From: CAYXZQ01 sp964469935
GTDB taxonomy: Archaea > Nanobdellota > Nanobdellia > Woesearchaeales > DSVV01
Direction: 5' to 3'
Length of the DNA: 27,521 nucleotides
Assembly: GCA_964469935.1 (NCBI GenBank)
Contig: CAYXZQ010000025.1
Location: 1 to 27,521 of the forward strand
In this document: positions 14,001-20,763 of the stretch, one piece after another
How positions within the stretch are numbered: position 1 is the first letter of the stretch
How the letters are laid out: the number at the start of each line of letters is the position of its first letter
Notes under the pieces: generated by a model
What the model was told of the DNA's origin: nothing
The model's input: the letters and a program-made list of their open reading frames with translations, nothing else
Database searches by the model: none
Position numbers and translations under genes: made by a program

Positions 14001-14543
14001 AAGGAGTACAATTCCCTCATCGAGAAGAAGAAGAAGCTCCAGTCAGAGAAGGAAGAGGTCCTTGTCATGATGAACGAGATAGAGACAAAGAAAAAGGATC
14101 TCTTCATGAAGACATTCGAGGTAGTGGACACGAATTTCCAGAAGATGTTCGAGAGCCTTGCCCCGAAGGGCCAGGCGTTCCTGGAGCTCGAGAACCCGAA
14201 AGACCCCCTTGCCGACGGCCTTAGGATCAAGGTAAGGATAACTGGCAAGAAGTTCCTCGACATAAGGAGCCTCTCAGGCGGCGAGAAGACGCTGACCGCG
14301 CTCTCCTTCATTTTCGCGATACAGGAGCACGAGCCTGCATCGTTCTACATACTGGACGAGGTCGACGCCGCGCTCGACAAGAAGAATTCAGAGAAGCTCG
14401 CAGAGCTCATAATAAGCTATTCAAAGGGGGCGCAGTACGTGATGATATCGCACAACGACAACATCATATCGTCTGCAAGCACCATCTACGGCGTGTCGAT
14501 GAACGAGCACGGCATGAGCAAGGTCGTGAGCCTCAAGCTCTAG
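11052..14543 (+). CDS. smc: Chromosome segregation protein SMC
   Basis: SMC is the long coiled-coil ATPase that compacts and organises chromosomes, normally with ScpA and ScpB, which are not in the window. The 1163 residues are full length. The Walker A is LGPNGAGKSNIIDAICFVLG near residues 31-50, with the R-loop/Q-loop region DGYNIILQGDIIRLVEMS near 138-155. The first coiled coil runs about 170-500, and the hinge about 516-680 (GRVHGTITDLGRVS ... IAAGPRIRSIVVDN). The returning coil runs to about 1000, followed by the signature LSGGEKTLTALSF (about 1074) and Walker B with D-loop FYILDEVDAALDKKN (about 1098). The N-terminal IVMKGFKSF is typical. The promoter region is unusually rich in dyads. 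The stop overlaps that of the convergent orphan gene. Confidence 0.98.
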   Translation: MTKINKIVMKGFKSFGNRVELQFDSDFNCVLGPNGAGKSNIIDAICFVLGKGSAKGLRAEKAANLVYNGGKKKEPAKHGEVSIYFDNKNNTFPAEDDYIKITRIIKPTGMSTYKINDQKRTRQQVLDLLAIANIDPDGYNIILQGDIIRLVEMSSVERRHIIEEIAGISVYEEKKNKALKELEKVEGKLSEAEIILTERQTYLKELRKDRDQALKYKDVADRLKSSKATYTNIQIKNREEKQEKIEKDIGKFDSEMKKLEEQIQNLKSDIANKRQSIADLSKEIEEKGEKEQVEIMKDIEQLRIDIATNKTRISSNGNEINRVHDRKDQLQGSLSEIDEKIDGLNSDKNRFEKEKAAIEKNISQLKAKIDAFRQKHKIEDSNAMELDMDNLDKDADKKQAEIQELREEQQNLLREKDKVELYISSVDEKISKVLEVEKEHKKDIEILKNKKSEFKKTTLELNELLNRDSSHAAELGNAKQKLIAANDELAKLRSRESSLKQSQADSIATKSILESKSRFGRVHGTITDLGRVSAKYSMALQIAAGPRIRSIVVDNEKTAANCIKHLKKNRLGTATFLPLNKIKGKDTRVDAGILKTGGVLGRAIDLVEFEPQFKNAFSFVFGNTVVVEDIDVARRIGIGAVRMVTLDGDLAELSGAMQGGYRKKIAGSGFAEKEVASEIKAKDKLAADMQAVVTRLEKARSADEEKIGRLRELKAGLEGEIIKLEKSLHLEGDDLTATKKEKDSYRERLKGIDKKSDGLQERINKLVRELTDIKMSKQKLRSKINEMRSPTLLAELNTFEQKLSEDKEELIRIEANIKNANMQTTNILLPEKENIIKILSQHEKEEKKFSEETRQLGEKIKSQESELKDKEKRQKQFYGKYKELFVEKDKLNEKIQKAENNLVRSEEAIRRTEQRSNVLSVDRASVKAELAGLQEEAKRYEGTPMLRGKTEEELKKEIWQMERQMDAAGNVNMRALEVYDSIEKEYNSLIEKKKKLQSEKEEVLVMMNEIETKKKDLFMKTFEVVDTNFQKMFESLAPKGQAFLELENPKDPLADGLRIKVRITGKKFLDIRSLSGGEKTLTALSFIFAIQEHEPASFYILDEVDAALDKKNSEKLAELIISYSKGAQYVMISHNDNIISSASTIYGVSMNEHGMSKVVSLKL

Positions 14544-15430
14544 TTCTGGCCTAAGAATTCCATGTTTCTTGCCATGTCCCTGATTGCAGATACCCCTCTT
14601 TCAGCATATTCCTCATGCAATCTTTTTTCAGACTTAGCTAAGATGTCCGCCGGATCAGGAGCATTGTCCATGACCATGCACGCGATGCCTGATAGCCTGA
14701 ACCTGTAATCATCTGCCAAAGACTGGCATTTGAGGATTCCTGAGATCCTGCTTATCTGGCCAAGGTTCAGCCATGGATTGAAACAGACATCCTCCTTCTT
14801 CCAGAACGTCCCTTCCTCATTGTTCACAAAAACGTCCCCATAGACCACGCGGTGATACCACAGCTCGATATCGTAATGCGCATCCGCAAGCTCCTTCAAT
14901 GTGAATGATCTCACCAGGTATCCAGCAGCGAGTCCGAGGATTTTGTCCTTTGATGAACCATCGAGCGGCTTGCCGACAATGCCTGCATCACTCAGCAAAA
15001 GGCCCGTATCCAGACTCCCCTCTCCGTTGTCGTCCTTTAAAGACTTCAGGGCTGCATTATATCTTGTTCTGATATCCCTCAGGTAACCTTCCATCGGTCC
15101 GACCCCCGGAACGAGATTCCTGATAATCTCACCTGCCTTGCCTAGCGGGCTGAGGAAATCCCTGTATGATACCACTGCATATGCTATGTCCCTTATATCC
15201 TCTGCATCTATCTCCAGGTCCTGGTCGGGATCGACTCTCCTGTTCCAATTGCTGTACAGCTTCTTGTTCTGAGAAATCGCAAGCTTGGCATGGTCGGAAT
15301 ACCAGCATATCTCACTCACCAGCCTCTCGATGCTGGCTGCAGAGTCCCCTGTCTTTTTGTCATGACCAGGTCCACTGGGACTGAACTTTGATCTTATATC
15401 CTGGACAATCTCGAGCATTTCTGGCTGCAT
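14540..15430 (-). CDS. Soluble hypothetical protein convergent to smc
   Basis: The 296-residue product has no signal peptide or clear membrane helix and looks mainly helical and acidic. Notable stretches are EDIRDIAYAVVSYRDFLSPL, a tryptophan/tyrosine-rich ADAHYDIELWYHRVVYGDVF, and a cysteine pair around VCFNPWLNL and ILKCQSL. I do not recognise it. The TATA box on the minus strand (about 15451-15463) lies 27 bases before ATG 15430, so I choose this start over an upstream TTG at 15445; the mRNA is then leaderless. Its TAG stop (14542-14540) and that of smc (14541-14543) share the palindrome CTAG, so the two genes converge with a four-base overlap. Confidence 0.75.
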   Translation of the reverse strand: MQPEMLEIVQDIRSKFSPSGPGHDKKTGDSAASIERLVSEICWYSDHAKLAISQNKKLYSNWNRRVDPDQDLEIDAEDIRDIAYAVVSYRDFLSPLGKAGEIIRNLVPGVGPMEGYLRDIRTRYNAALKSLKDDNGEGSLDTGLLLSDAGIVGKPLDGSSKDKILGLAAGYLVRSFTLKELADAHYDIELWYHRVVYGDVFVNNEEGTFWKKEDVCFNPWLNLGQISRISGILKCQSLADDYRFRLSGIACMVMDNAPDPADILAKSEKRLHEEYAERGVSAIRDMARNMEFLGQN

Positions 15431-15545
15431 TTTCCTGGGAATCAAATATGGGTATATAAATATTTCTAATATTCACCACTCAAAGATTAAAAACATTTCT
15501 ATGGTTCGAGCAGCCCGTAAAATCCACCAAAAAACCCGGAAACCT

Positions 15546-16685
15546 TTAAGCTTTTTGCTCGCCATCAGGATTTGAGAATCCGTGCAGTATGGACTTGATT
15601 CCTTCTATTGTCTTTTCCCACCTGAAATTCTCGACAATGGTCTTCCTGGCCCTTATGCCCAGCTCCTTTCTCAGCTCAGGGTTCTCGATGAGCATCTCGA
15701 GCTTCATCGAGAGCACGAGAGAATTCTTGAAGGGAAACAGCATCCCGTTCCTCTTCTCGATTATGTATTCCTTGACAAAACCGACAGGGGTCGTTATCAC
15801 AGGCAGGCCGCTTGCCATGGCCTCCATTGTCGCAAGCGACGAAGTCTCGGTAAGAGAGGGCAGTACAAAGACGTCCATTGCCTGGAGATAATCAAGGATG
15901 TTGTTGACCGAGCCCGGAAGTATGATATTCTTCACCGATGAGAACATGTCCTCAAGCTCCCTAATCCCTTTTCCGACGATGAGCAGCCTGGTGTTGAAAT
16001 GCTTCTTCTCCACCCTCCGAAACGCCCTGTACAGGGTTATCAGGTCCTTTTCCCTGCCGATCCTGCCTGAGAACCCAATTATGAATAGATACGGGTTGAT
16101 TCCGAGCCTCTTCTTCGCCTCTTCTATGTCGCCGGGTACGAACCGTTCGGTGTCGGTGCCGAGGTGGACGACTCTCTTCTGCGTGCGTATCCTGTTCTTC
16201 TTGTACTTCTCCTCGACCTCGATAGAAGGCACTATCAGCAGGCTGCACTTGTTGTAATAATGCCTGGCGAGCAGTTTCGTCCCGATGTTCGTCAGCCACC
16301 TGAACCGCTTCACGCTCCTTGTGGTAAGCTCCCATTCTATGGAATGCACGAATGCCACGACGGGCTTCTTCAGCTTGTGGCCTGCAGATATCGCCGACAT
16401 ACCGATCGGCCCTATTGTCTGGACAAACACCAGGTCGCAGTCCCTGACAAGCTTCCTTATCTTCCTGCGGTTGCCTCTCGTGAATTCAATGTCGCCGAAA
16501 TTTATCTTCATGACAGGGAACCTGACGACATCGATGCCCGATAGGCCCGTGTATTCGCCGAAATCAGGCGCGACTACCGTTATCTCATATTCCTCCCTGA
16601 GCATGGGAACTACCTCGAGCAGGAACCTCACTATCCCGTCCCACCTGGGCAAAAAGCAGTCCGTAGCTATCAGCAGCCTCTTCAT
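15546..16685 (-). CDS. Family 4 glycosyltransferase
   Basis: This 379-residue GT-B enzyme is of the GT4 retaining type. The N-terminal domain starts MKRLLIATDCFLPRWDGI, with the glycine-containing DGIVRF where GT4 enzymes carry GG. The donor domain shows IIGFSGRIGREKDLITLYRA near residues 207-226, the sugar-nucleotide contact NIILPGSVNNILDYLQAMD, and the E-x7-E motif in SLTETSSLATMEAMASGLPV near 279-298, where the two glutamates bind the nucleotide sugar. Its ATG overlaps the stop of the PIG-L-type deacetylase (ATGA, 16682-16685), so they are translationally coupled. The pair recalls PIG-A/PIG-L, MshA/MshB and BshA/BshB, in which GT4 makes an N-acetylglucosaminyl product that the partner deacetylates. 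The acceptor here is unknown. Confidence 0.9.
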   Translation of the reverse strand: MKRLLIATDCFLPRWDGIVRFLLEVVPMLREEYEITVVAPDFGEYTGLSGIDVVRFPVMKINFGDIEFTRGNRRKIRKLVRDCDLVFVQTIGPIGMSAISAGHKLKKPVVAFVHSIEWELTTRSVKRFRWLTNIGTKLLARHYYNKCSLLIVPSIEVEEKYKKNRIRTQKRVVHLGTDTERFVPGDIEEAKKRLGINPYLFIIGFSGRIGREKDLITLYRAFRRVEKKHFNTRLLIVGKGIRELEDMFSSVKNIILPGSVNNILDYLQAMDVFVLPSLTETSSLATMEAMASGLPVITTPVGFVKEYIIEKRNGMLFPFKNSLVLSMKLEMLIENPELRKELGIRARKTIVENFRWEKTIEGIKSILHGFSNPDGEQKA

Positions 16686-17353
16686 CTTAGCTTCACGAAC
16701 ACCTCCGCATATTTCACTCCCTTGTCAAGGCCGTTGAGCAGGCCCCTTATGTATGTCGCCGGAAGCATGGTGAGGAGCGCAAGCCACTGGCTCTCGTGGC
16801 GCTTTATGGCCTTGACCTTGAGTCCGAACGTCTTTGTCACGTCTACTACAAGCTTCGGCCTGTCCCTGTGCCTGATGTTGAGCGGGTTCCAGATGTCAAA
16901 CGAATACACGTCGCATTTGTATCTCAACCCGTCCATTATCTCTGTCACCACGCTGTAGACCGCCCTGTGGTCCGGGTGCGGGTCGTCGAGCGAATGGGTG
17001 AATATCTTCACAGGCCTTATTATGTTTATGAGGCGCCTTATCTTCTGCATCCTCTTCTTCTGCCTAATCTCTTCGAGGAACTTCCCCTCCTTCAGCCCCA
17101 GATAATAGAGCTTTCCGCCGCCGATTATCATGTCCGCCCTGTGAGATTCCCCCACGCGCATCCTTATGGCCTCTTCCTGCCTGAGCCATGGGTGGGTCGA
17201 CTCTCCGTAGGAGAATATGACCGTGACTACCTGCATGCCCTCTTTTGCGTATTTTGCAAGAGTCCCTCCTGCGCCTATCACGTGGTCGTCGTTATGGGCG
17301 CAGAAGACGAGCACTGTATCGGCATTGTCAGCATTGCCTGCAGCCATTGCCAT
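16682..17353 (-). CDS. PIG-L/LmbE-family de-N-acetylase
   Basis: The 223-residue protein carries the metal-binding motif AHNDDHVIGAGGT (His20, Asp22, Asp23 from this start), a variant of the classic AHPDDE, and the third ligand region HSLDDPHPDHRAVYSVV, where the His of HPDH completes the zinc site. VIFSYGESTHPWLRQEEA and RMRVGESHRADMIIGG match the family's TxGE...R..E..A region. Members remove acetyl groups from N-acetylglucosamine in GPI, mycothiol and bacillithiol precursors and other glycolipids. The deacetylase gene comes first and the GT4 second, with a four-base overlap. The start is uncertain (GTG 17365, ATG 17353 or 17347). It is divergent from psmB across a shared AT-rich promoter region. 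Confidence 0.88.
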   Translation of the reverse strand: MAMAAGNADNADTVLVFCAHNDDHVIGAGGTLAKYAKEGMQVVTVIFSYGESTHPWLRQEEAIRMRVGESHRADMIIGGGKLYYLGLKEGKFLEEIRQKKRMQKIRRLINIIRPVKIFTHSLDDPHPDHRAVYSVVTEIMDGLRYKCDVYSFDIWNPLNIRHRDRPKLVVDVTKTFGLKVKAIKRHESQWLALLTMLPATYIRGLLNGLDKGVKYAEVFVKLR

Positions 17354-17426
17354 CCATGGAGTCACTTGCAGTTAAATTATTTTTGGTTTTTGAGGTCACC
17401 TTTATAGGAATTGCGTATTACCGAAA

Positions 17427-17445
17427 CCTTTATATATAAAATAGC
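17427..17445 (+). promoter_or_regulatory. psmB promoter, possibly bidirectional
   Basis: The sequence CCGAAACC followed by TTTATATATAAAATAG gives a BRE and TATA pair for psmB, with a leader of about 40 bases that includes AGGTG at 17491-17495. The minus strand also reads as a TATA box (TTTTATATATAAAGG). A second minus TATA at 17401-17408 is nearer to the deacetylase. GTTAA-TTC-TTAAC (17464-17476) is a small dyad at the expected psmB start. Confidence 0.5.
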
Positions 17446-17504
17446 ACTCCATCATCAATCAGAGTTAATTCTTAACATAATGGAAAATGAAGGTGTTAAG
17501 CTAA

Positions 17505-18146
17505 ATGGATAAGAATGAGAATGTTTTGAAGGGAACAACGACCGTAGGCATAAAATGCAAGGATGGGATTGTTCTTGCAGCTGACAAGAGAGCCACAGCA
17601 GGGAACCTGATAGTTAACAAGAAGACTGACAAGATATACAGGATATCGGACAGCATGGCGATAACCATGGCAGGGACCGTCTCAGACGCCCAGCTGCTCT
17701 CCAAGCTTATTAAGGCAGAGCTCAACCTCAAGAAGCTCAGGAGCGGAAGGGACTCAACTGTCCGGGAATCGGCAAACCTTCTTGCAGGCATGGTATACTC
17801 CAACATCAGGAAGATGTCCATGATACCCGGCATAAGCCACTTTCTCCTCGGAGGCAGGGATGACACTGGATATTACCTGTTTGATGTCTTTGCCGACGGC
17901 TCGCTCACAGAAGAGGACGAGTACATCACATCAGGCAGCGGAAGCGTCATGGCATATGGTGTTCTAGAGACGCTCTTCAAGAGGGACATGTCGCTCGACG
18001 AAGGCGTGGAGCTTGCAATCAAGTCCATAAACGCAGCACTCCAGAGGGACAGCGCGACCGGAAACGGCATAAAGATAATCACGATCACGGAGAAAGGGAT
18101 ACAGGAGACATTCAACAAGGAAATAAATACTGGAATCAGCGGATAA
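17505..18146 (+). CDS. psmB: Proteasome beta subunit
   Basis: This is the proteolytic beta subunit of the archaeal 20S proteasome. The 213 residues begin with a ten-residue propeptide (MDKNENVLKG) cleaved before TTTVGIK. T11 then becomes the N-terminal nucleophile (T1), and mature D17 and K33 (in AADKRAT and KKTDKIYRI) complete the active site. LGGRDDTGYYLFDVFADGS and SGSGSVMAYGVLE, with the oxyanion and SGxG elements, are all present, so it is an active subunit. Length and spacing are usual. AGGTG lies ten bases before the ATG. The gene precedes aCPSF1 by 57 bases on the same strand, an arrangement I recall from other archaea. The alpha subunit is not in the window. Confidence 0.97.
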   Translation: MDKNENVLKGTTTVGIKCKDGIVLAADKRATAGNLIVNKKTDKIYRISDSMAITMAGTVSDAQLLSKLIKAELNLKKLRSGRDSTVRESANLLAGMVYSNIRKMSMIPGISHFLLGGRDDTGYYLFDVFADGSLTEEDEYITSGSGSVMAYGVLETLFKRDMSLDEGVELAIKSINAALQRDSATGNGIKIITITEKGIQETFNKEINTGISG

Positions 18147-18202
18147 ATTCTTGGCTTATGGACGAAAAAAATTCTAACAAAAACGCATGAATAGGTGACA
18201 AT

Positions 18203-20095
18203 ATGAGCACGATAATAAAGGAAATAATGAAGCACCTCCCTGACGACAAGATAAGCGAAGCTGTCTTCGAGGCTGCAAACATAGTCCTGTACACGAAGAG
18301 CAGGGATTTCTTCTTCAACAACAACGGTGTGATCAAGGATATCGTAAACAGGATCAAGAAGCGCATAGAGCTCCGGCCCGACCCGAGCATAGTCATGGAA
18401 ATCGAGAAGGCAGAGGCCGAGATAAAGAAGATACTGCCTGAAGAGGCAGGGATAAGCCAGATAATCTTCGACGCACCGAGGTCCCAGGTCGTAATAGAGG
18501 CTGAAAAGCCGGGTCTCGCAATAGGCAAGCAGGGCTCGCTCCTGCGGGAGATAAAGGACAAGACCCTTTGGATACCCCTCATAAGGAGGACACCTGCCAT
18601 CAGGTCCCAGCTCATAGAGAACATAAGGGCCGTGCTCTACCAGAACAATGATTACAGGAGGAAGTTCCTCGACAAGGTAGGCCACAGGATATACGACGGA
18701 TGGCTCAGGGAGAAGCAGCATGAGTGGATAAGGGTGACCATGCTCGGCTCAGGAAGACAGGTCGGAAGGAGCTCGATATTCCTCCAGACGCCTGAATCCA
18801 GGATACTTCTCGACTGCGGCGTGGACGTGGCAAGCGACAACGACGCCTACCCGTTCCTTGACGCCCCTGAATTCAGGATAAACGAGCTTGACGCGGTCAT
18901 AATATCTCACAGCCACCTTGACCACTGCGGATTCGTGCCTTATCTATTCAAGTACGGCTACAGGGGGCCTGTCTACTGCACAGAGCCCACGAGAGACGTC
19001 ATGAGCCTGCTCCTGCTTGATTACATCAAGATAATGAGGGCAGAGGGCAAGGAACCGATCTTCACAAGCGAGGACGTCAAGGAGATGGTAAAGCACACGA
19101 TCTGCCTTGAATACGACGAGGTGTCAGACGTCACGCCCGACGTGAGGATAACGATGCACAACGCAGGGCATATCATCGGGAGCTCGATGGTTCACCTGAA
19201 CATCGGCAACGGCCTCCACAACATGCTCTACTCTGCAGACCAGAAATTCGGAAGGACCCAGCTGCTTGAGCCTGCTGTCACAAGATTCCAGAGGCTCGAG
19301 ACCCTGGTGATCGAGAGCACCTACGGCGGAAAGGACAACGTGCTCCCTCCGAAGAAGGAATGCGAGGATTTCCTGGGAGAGATAATAAAAAAGACAATAG
19401 ACAGGCGCGGAAAGGTACTCATACCTGTGCTCGGGAGCGGAAGGGCGCAGGAGGTCATGCTCATCGTCGAGAACCTCGTGCGGAGCGGACAGCTTGAGGC
19501 TACCGACGTGTACATCGACGGCATGGTGTGGGACATCACAGCGATACACTCAGCCTATCCGGAATACCTGAACAACCATGTCAGGAAGAGGATATTCCAC
19601 AAGAACCAGAACCCTTTCCTGAATGAGATATTCAAGCGCGTAGGCTCTGGCAAGGAAAGAAAGCAGCTGATTGAAGAGGGAAAGCCCTGCATAGTCCTTG
19701 CCACAAGCGGCATGCTTGTCGGCGGACCGAGCGTCGAGTACCTCAAGTCATTCGCAGAGAGCAAGAGAAATTCCCTTGTCTTCGTGGCATACCAGGGTGA
19801 GGGCTCGCTCGGAAGACGGATCCAGAGGGGCGAGAGGGAGCTCGCTTTCGCAAACGGCAACAGGCAGGAGCAGATGCACCTCAACATGGAAGTATACACA
19901 ATAGAAGGCTTCACAGGCCACTCCGGAAGGAAGCAGCTCATGAGCTTCATATACAAGCTCAACCCGAAGCCCAGGAAGGTCATAATCAACCACGGCGAGA
20001 ACTCGAGGTGCCTGGACCTTGCAAGCTCGATACACAAGATGTACAGGATTGAGTCGATCGCTCCGAAGAACCTTGAGTCTGTGAGGTTAAAATAA
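18203..20095 (+). CDS. Beta-CASP ribonuclease aCPSF1 / transcription termination factor FttA
   Basis: The 630-residue protein has the full archaeal CPSF layout. An N-terminal KH-like pair (about 1-150) includes GLAIGKQGSLLREI, a GxxG RNA-binding loop. A metallo-beta-lactamase domain follows, with ISHSHLDHCGF (HxHxDH, about 236-241), the next ligand His in MHNAGHIIGSS and the aspartate in MLYSADQKFG. The beta-CASP cap contains ESTYGG, LIPVLGSGRAQEVM and LATSGMLVGG, and the final metal motif is EGFTGHSGRKQLM. These enzymes cleave nascent RNA at U-rich sites and trigger transcription termination, working with Spt4/5. AGGTGA four bases before the ATG fixes the start. It is co-transcribed with psmB. 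The many U-rich gene ends in this window are its expected substrates. Confidence 0.97.
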   Translation: MSTIIKEIMKHLPDDKISEAVFEAANIVLYTKSRDFFFNNNGVIKDIVNRIKKRIELRPDPSIVMEIEKAEAEIKKILPEEAGISQIIFDAPRSQVVIEAEKPGLAIGKQGSLLREIKDKTLWIPLIRRTPAIRSQLIENIRAVLYQNNDYRRKFLDKVGHRIYDGWLREKQHEWIRVTMLGSGRQVGRSSIFLQTPESRILLDCGVDVASDNDAYPFLDAPEFRINELDAVIISHSHLDHCGFVPYLFKYGYRGPVYCTEPTRDVMSLLLLDYIKIMRAEGKEPIFTSEDVKEMVKHTICLEYDEVSDVTPDVRITMHNAGHIIGSSMVHLNIGNGLHNMLYSADQKFGRTQLLEPAVTRFQRLETLVIESTYGGKDNVLPPKKECEDFLGEIIKKTIDRRGKVLIPVLGSGRAQEVMLIVENLVRSGQLEATDVYIDGMVWDITAIHSAYPEYLNNHVRKRIFHKNQNPFLNEIFKRVGSGKERKQLIEEGKPCIVLATSGMLVGGPSVEYLKSFAESKRNSLVFVAYQGEGSLGRRIQRGERELAFANGNRQEQMHLNMEVYTIEGFTGHSGRKQLMSFIYKLNPKPRKVIINHGENSRCLDLASSIHKMYRIESIAPKNLESVRLK

Positions 20096-20131
20096 GCGTT
20101 ATCCTTTATTTAACCACTCGTTAGTAACTAC

Positions 20132-20155
20132 AAAACGAAACATTTAAATACTAGT
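20132..20155 (+). promoter_or_regulatory. Signal peptidase promoter (BRE plus TATA)
   Basis: AAAACGAAACATT followed by TAAATACTAGT forms a BRE-TATA unit. The same 24 bases, with one mismatch, occur on the minus strand at 21749-21772 in front of the archaellin gene. Confidence 0.65.
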
Positions 20156-20186
20156 TCTGCAATCATTACTCCTAGTTGGGGGTAAA

Positions 20187-20705
20187 ATGAGCAGATACAT
20201 AATCAGTCTTATAGTCCTGGTATTCCTGCTGGGATGGGTGGCGAACAATGTGTATAGTGACATCTATAAAGGCGATTACCAGCTCGGCATGGTGCAGGAC
20301 AAGGCAGATGATGTCAGCACCAACGGGACAGCGGTGGAAAGGCCCAGCCCGGCTGACAGGATAAAGGAGAGCCAGATACACGTCTACGACGACAGCGTCG
20401 TCATCCAGGTGAATGATCCAGAATGGTCGACATTCACTGACACCAATTCCATGGACCCTGTGATAGACAAGGGCGCAAACGCCATACACGTGGTGCCTAA
20501 ATCACCTGATGACCTCCAGGTAGGGGACATCGTGGCATACCATTCACAGTATGCGAACGGAACAATCATACACAGGATCATAGATAAGGGAACAGACGAC
20601 CAGGGCACCTATTTCATTCTCAAGGGCGACAACAATACCACGCCTGACCCCGGAAAGGTCAGGTTCTCCCAGATCAAGAGAGTCCTGATAGCGATCATAT
20701 ATTGA
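20187..20705 (+). CDS. Signal peptidase I, archaeal/ER (Sec11) type
   Basis: The 172-residue protein is anchored by one N-terminal helix (IISLIVLVFLLGWVANNVY), with the catalytic domain outside the membrane. The nucleophile is S88 in TNSMDPVID (SMxP box). VGDIVAYHS follows. IIHRIID supplies H129 in place of the bacterial lysine, and ILKGDNN supplies D148, giving the Ser-His-Asp set of archaeal and eukaryotic enzymes. The linker between anchor and domain (about 25-75) is acidic and longer than usual. It would cleave Sec signal peptides such as those of the secreted proteins in this window, but not the archaellin, which needs a FlaK-type peptidase. GGGGGT lies just before the ATG. It is convergent with the archaellin gene. 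Confidence 0.9.
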   Translation: MSRYIISLIVLVFLLGWVANNVYSDIYKGDYQLGMVQDKADDVSTNGTAVERPSPADRIKESQIHVYDDSVVIQVNDPEWSTFTDTNSMDPVIDKGANAIHVVPKSPDDLQVGDIVAYHSQYANGTIIHRIIDKGTDDQGTYFILKGDNNTTPDPGKVRFSQIKRVLIAIIY

Positions 20706-20730
20706 TTTTCTTCAAGAACAAGGAATATTT

Positions 20731-20763
20731 AAAAGAGAAAAAAATAAATCCCTGATCAGGGAT
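20731..20763 (-). terminator. Hairpin plus T-run terminator of the archaellin gene
   Basis: ATCCCTGATCAGGGAT (20748-20763) is a perfect palindrome containing the stop codon of the archaellin gene. Read on the minus strand it is followed at once by a T-rich run including seven consecutive T. This is the stem-and-U-tract layout of intrinsic terminators, rarely so clear in archaea. On the plus strand the region is A-rich, so the element works for the minus gene only. Confidence 0.6.

Noticed and set aside
17480..17512. Ten-residue upstream frame overlapping the psmB start
   Set aside because: It contains the AGGTG ribosome site of psmB and has no ribosome site of its own; probably chance.
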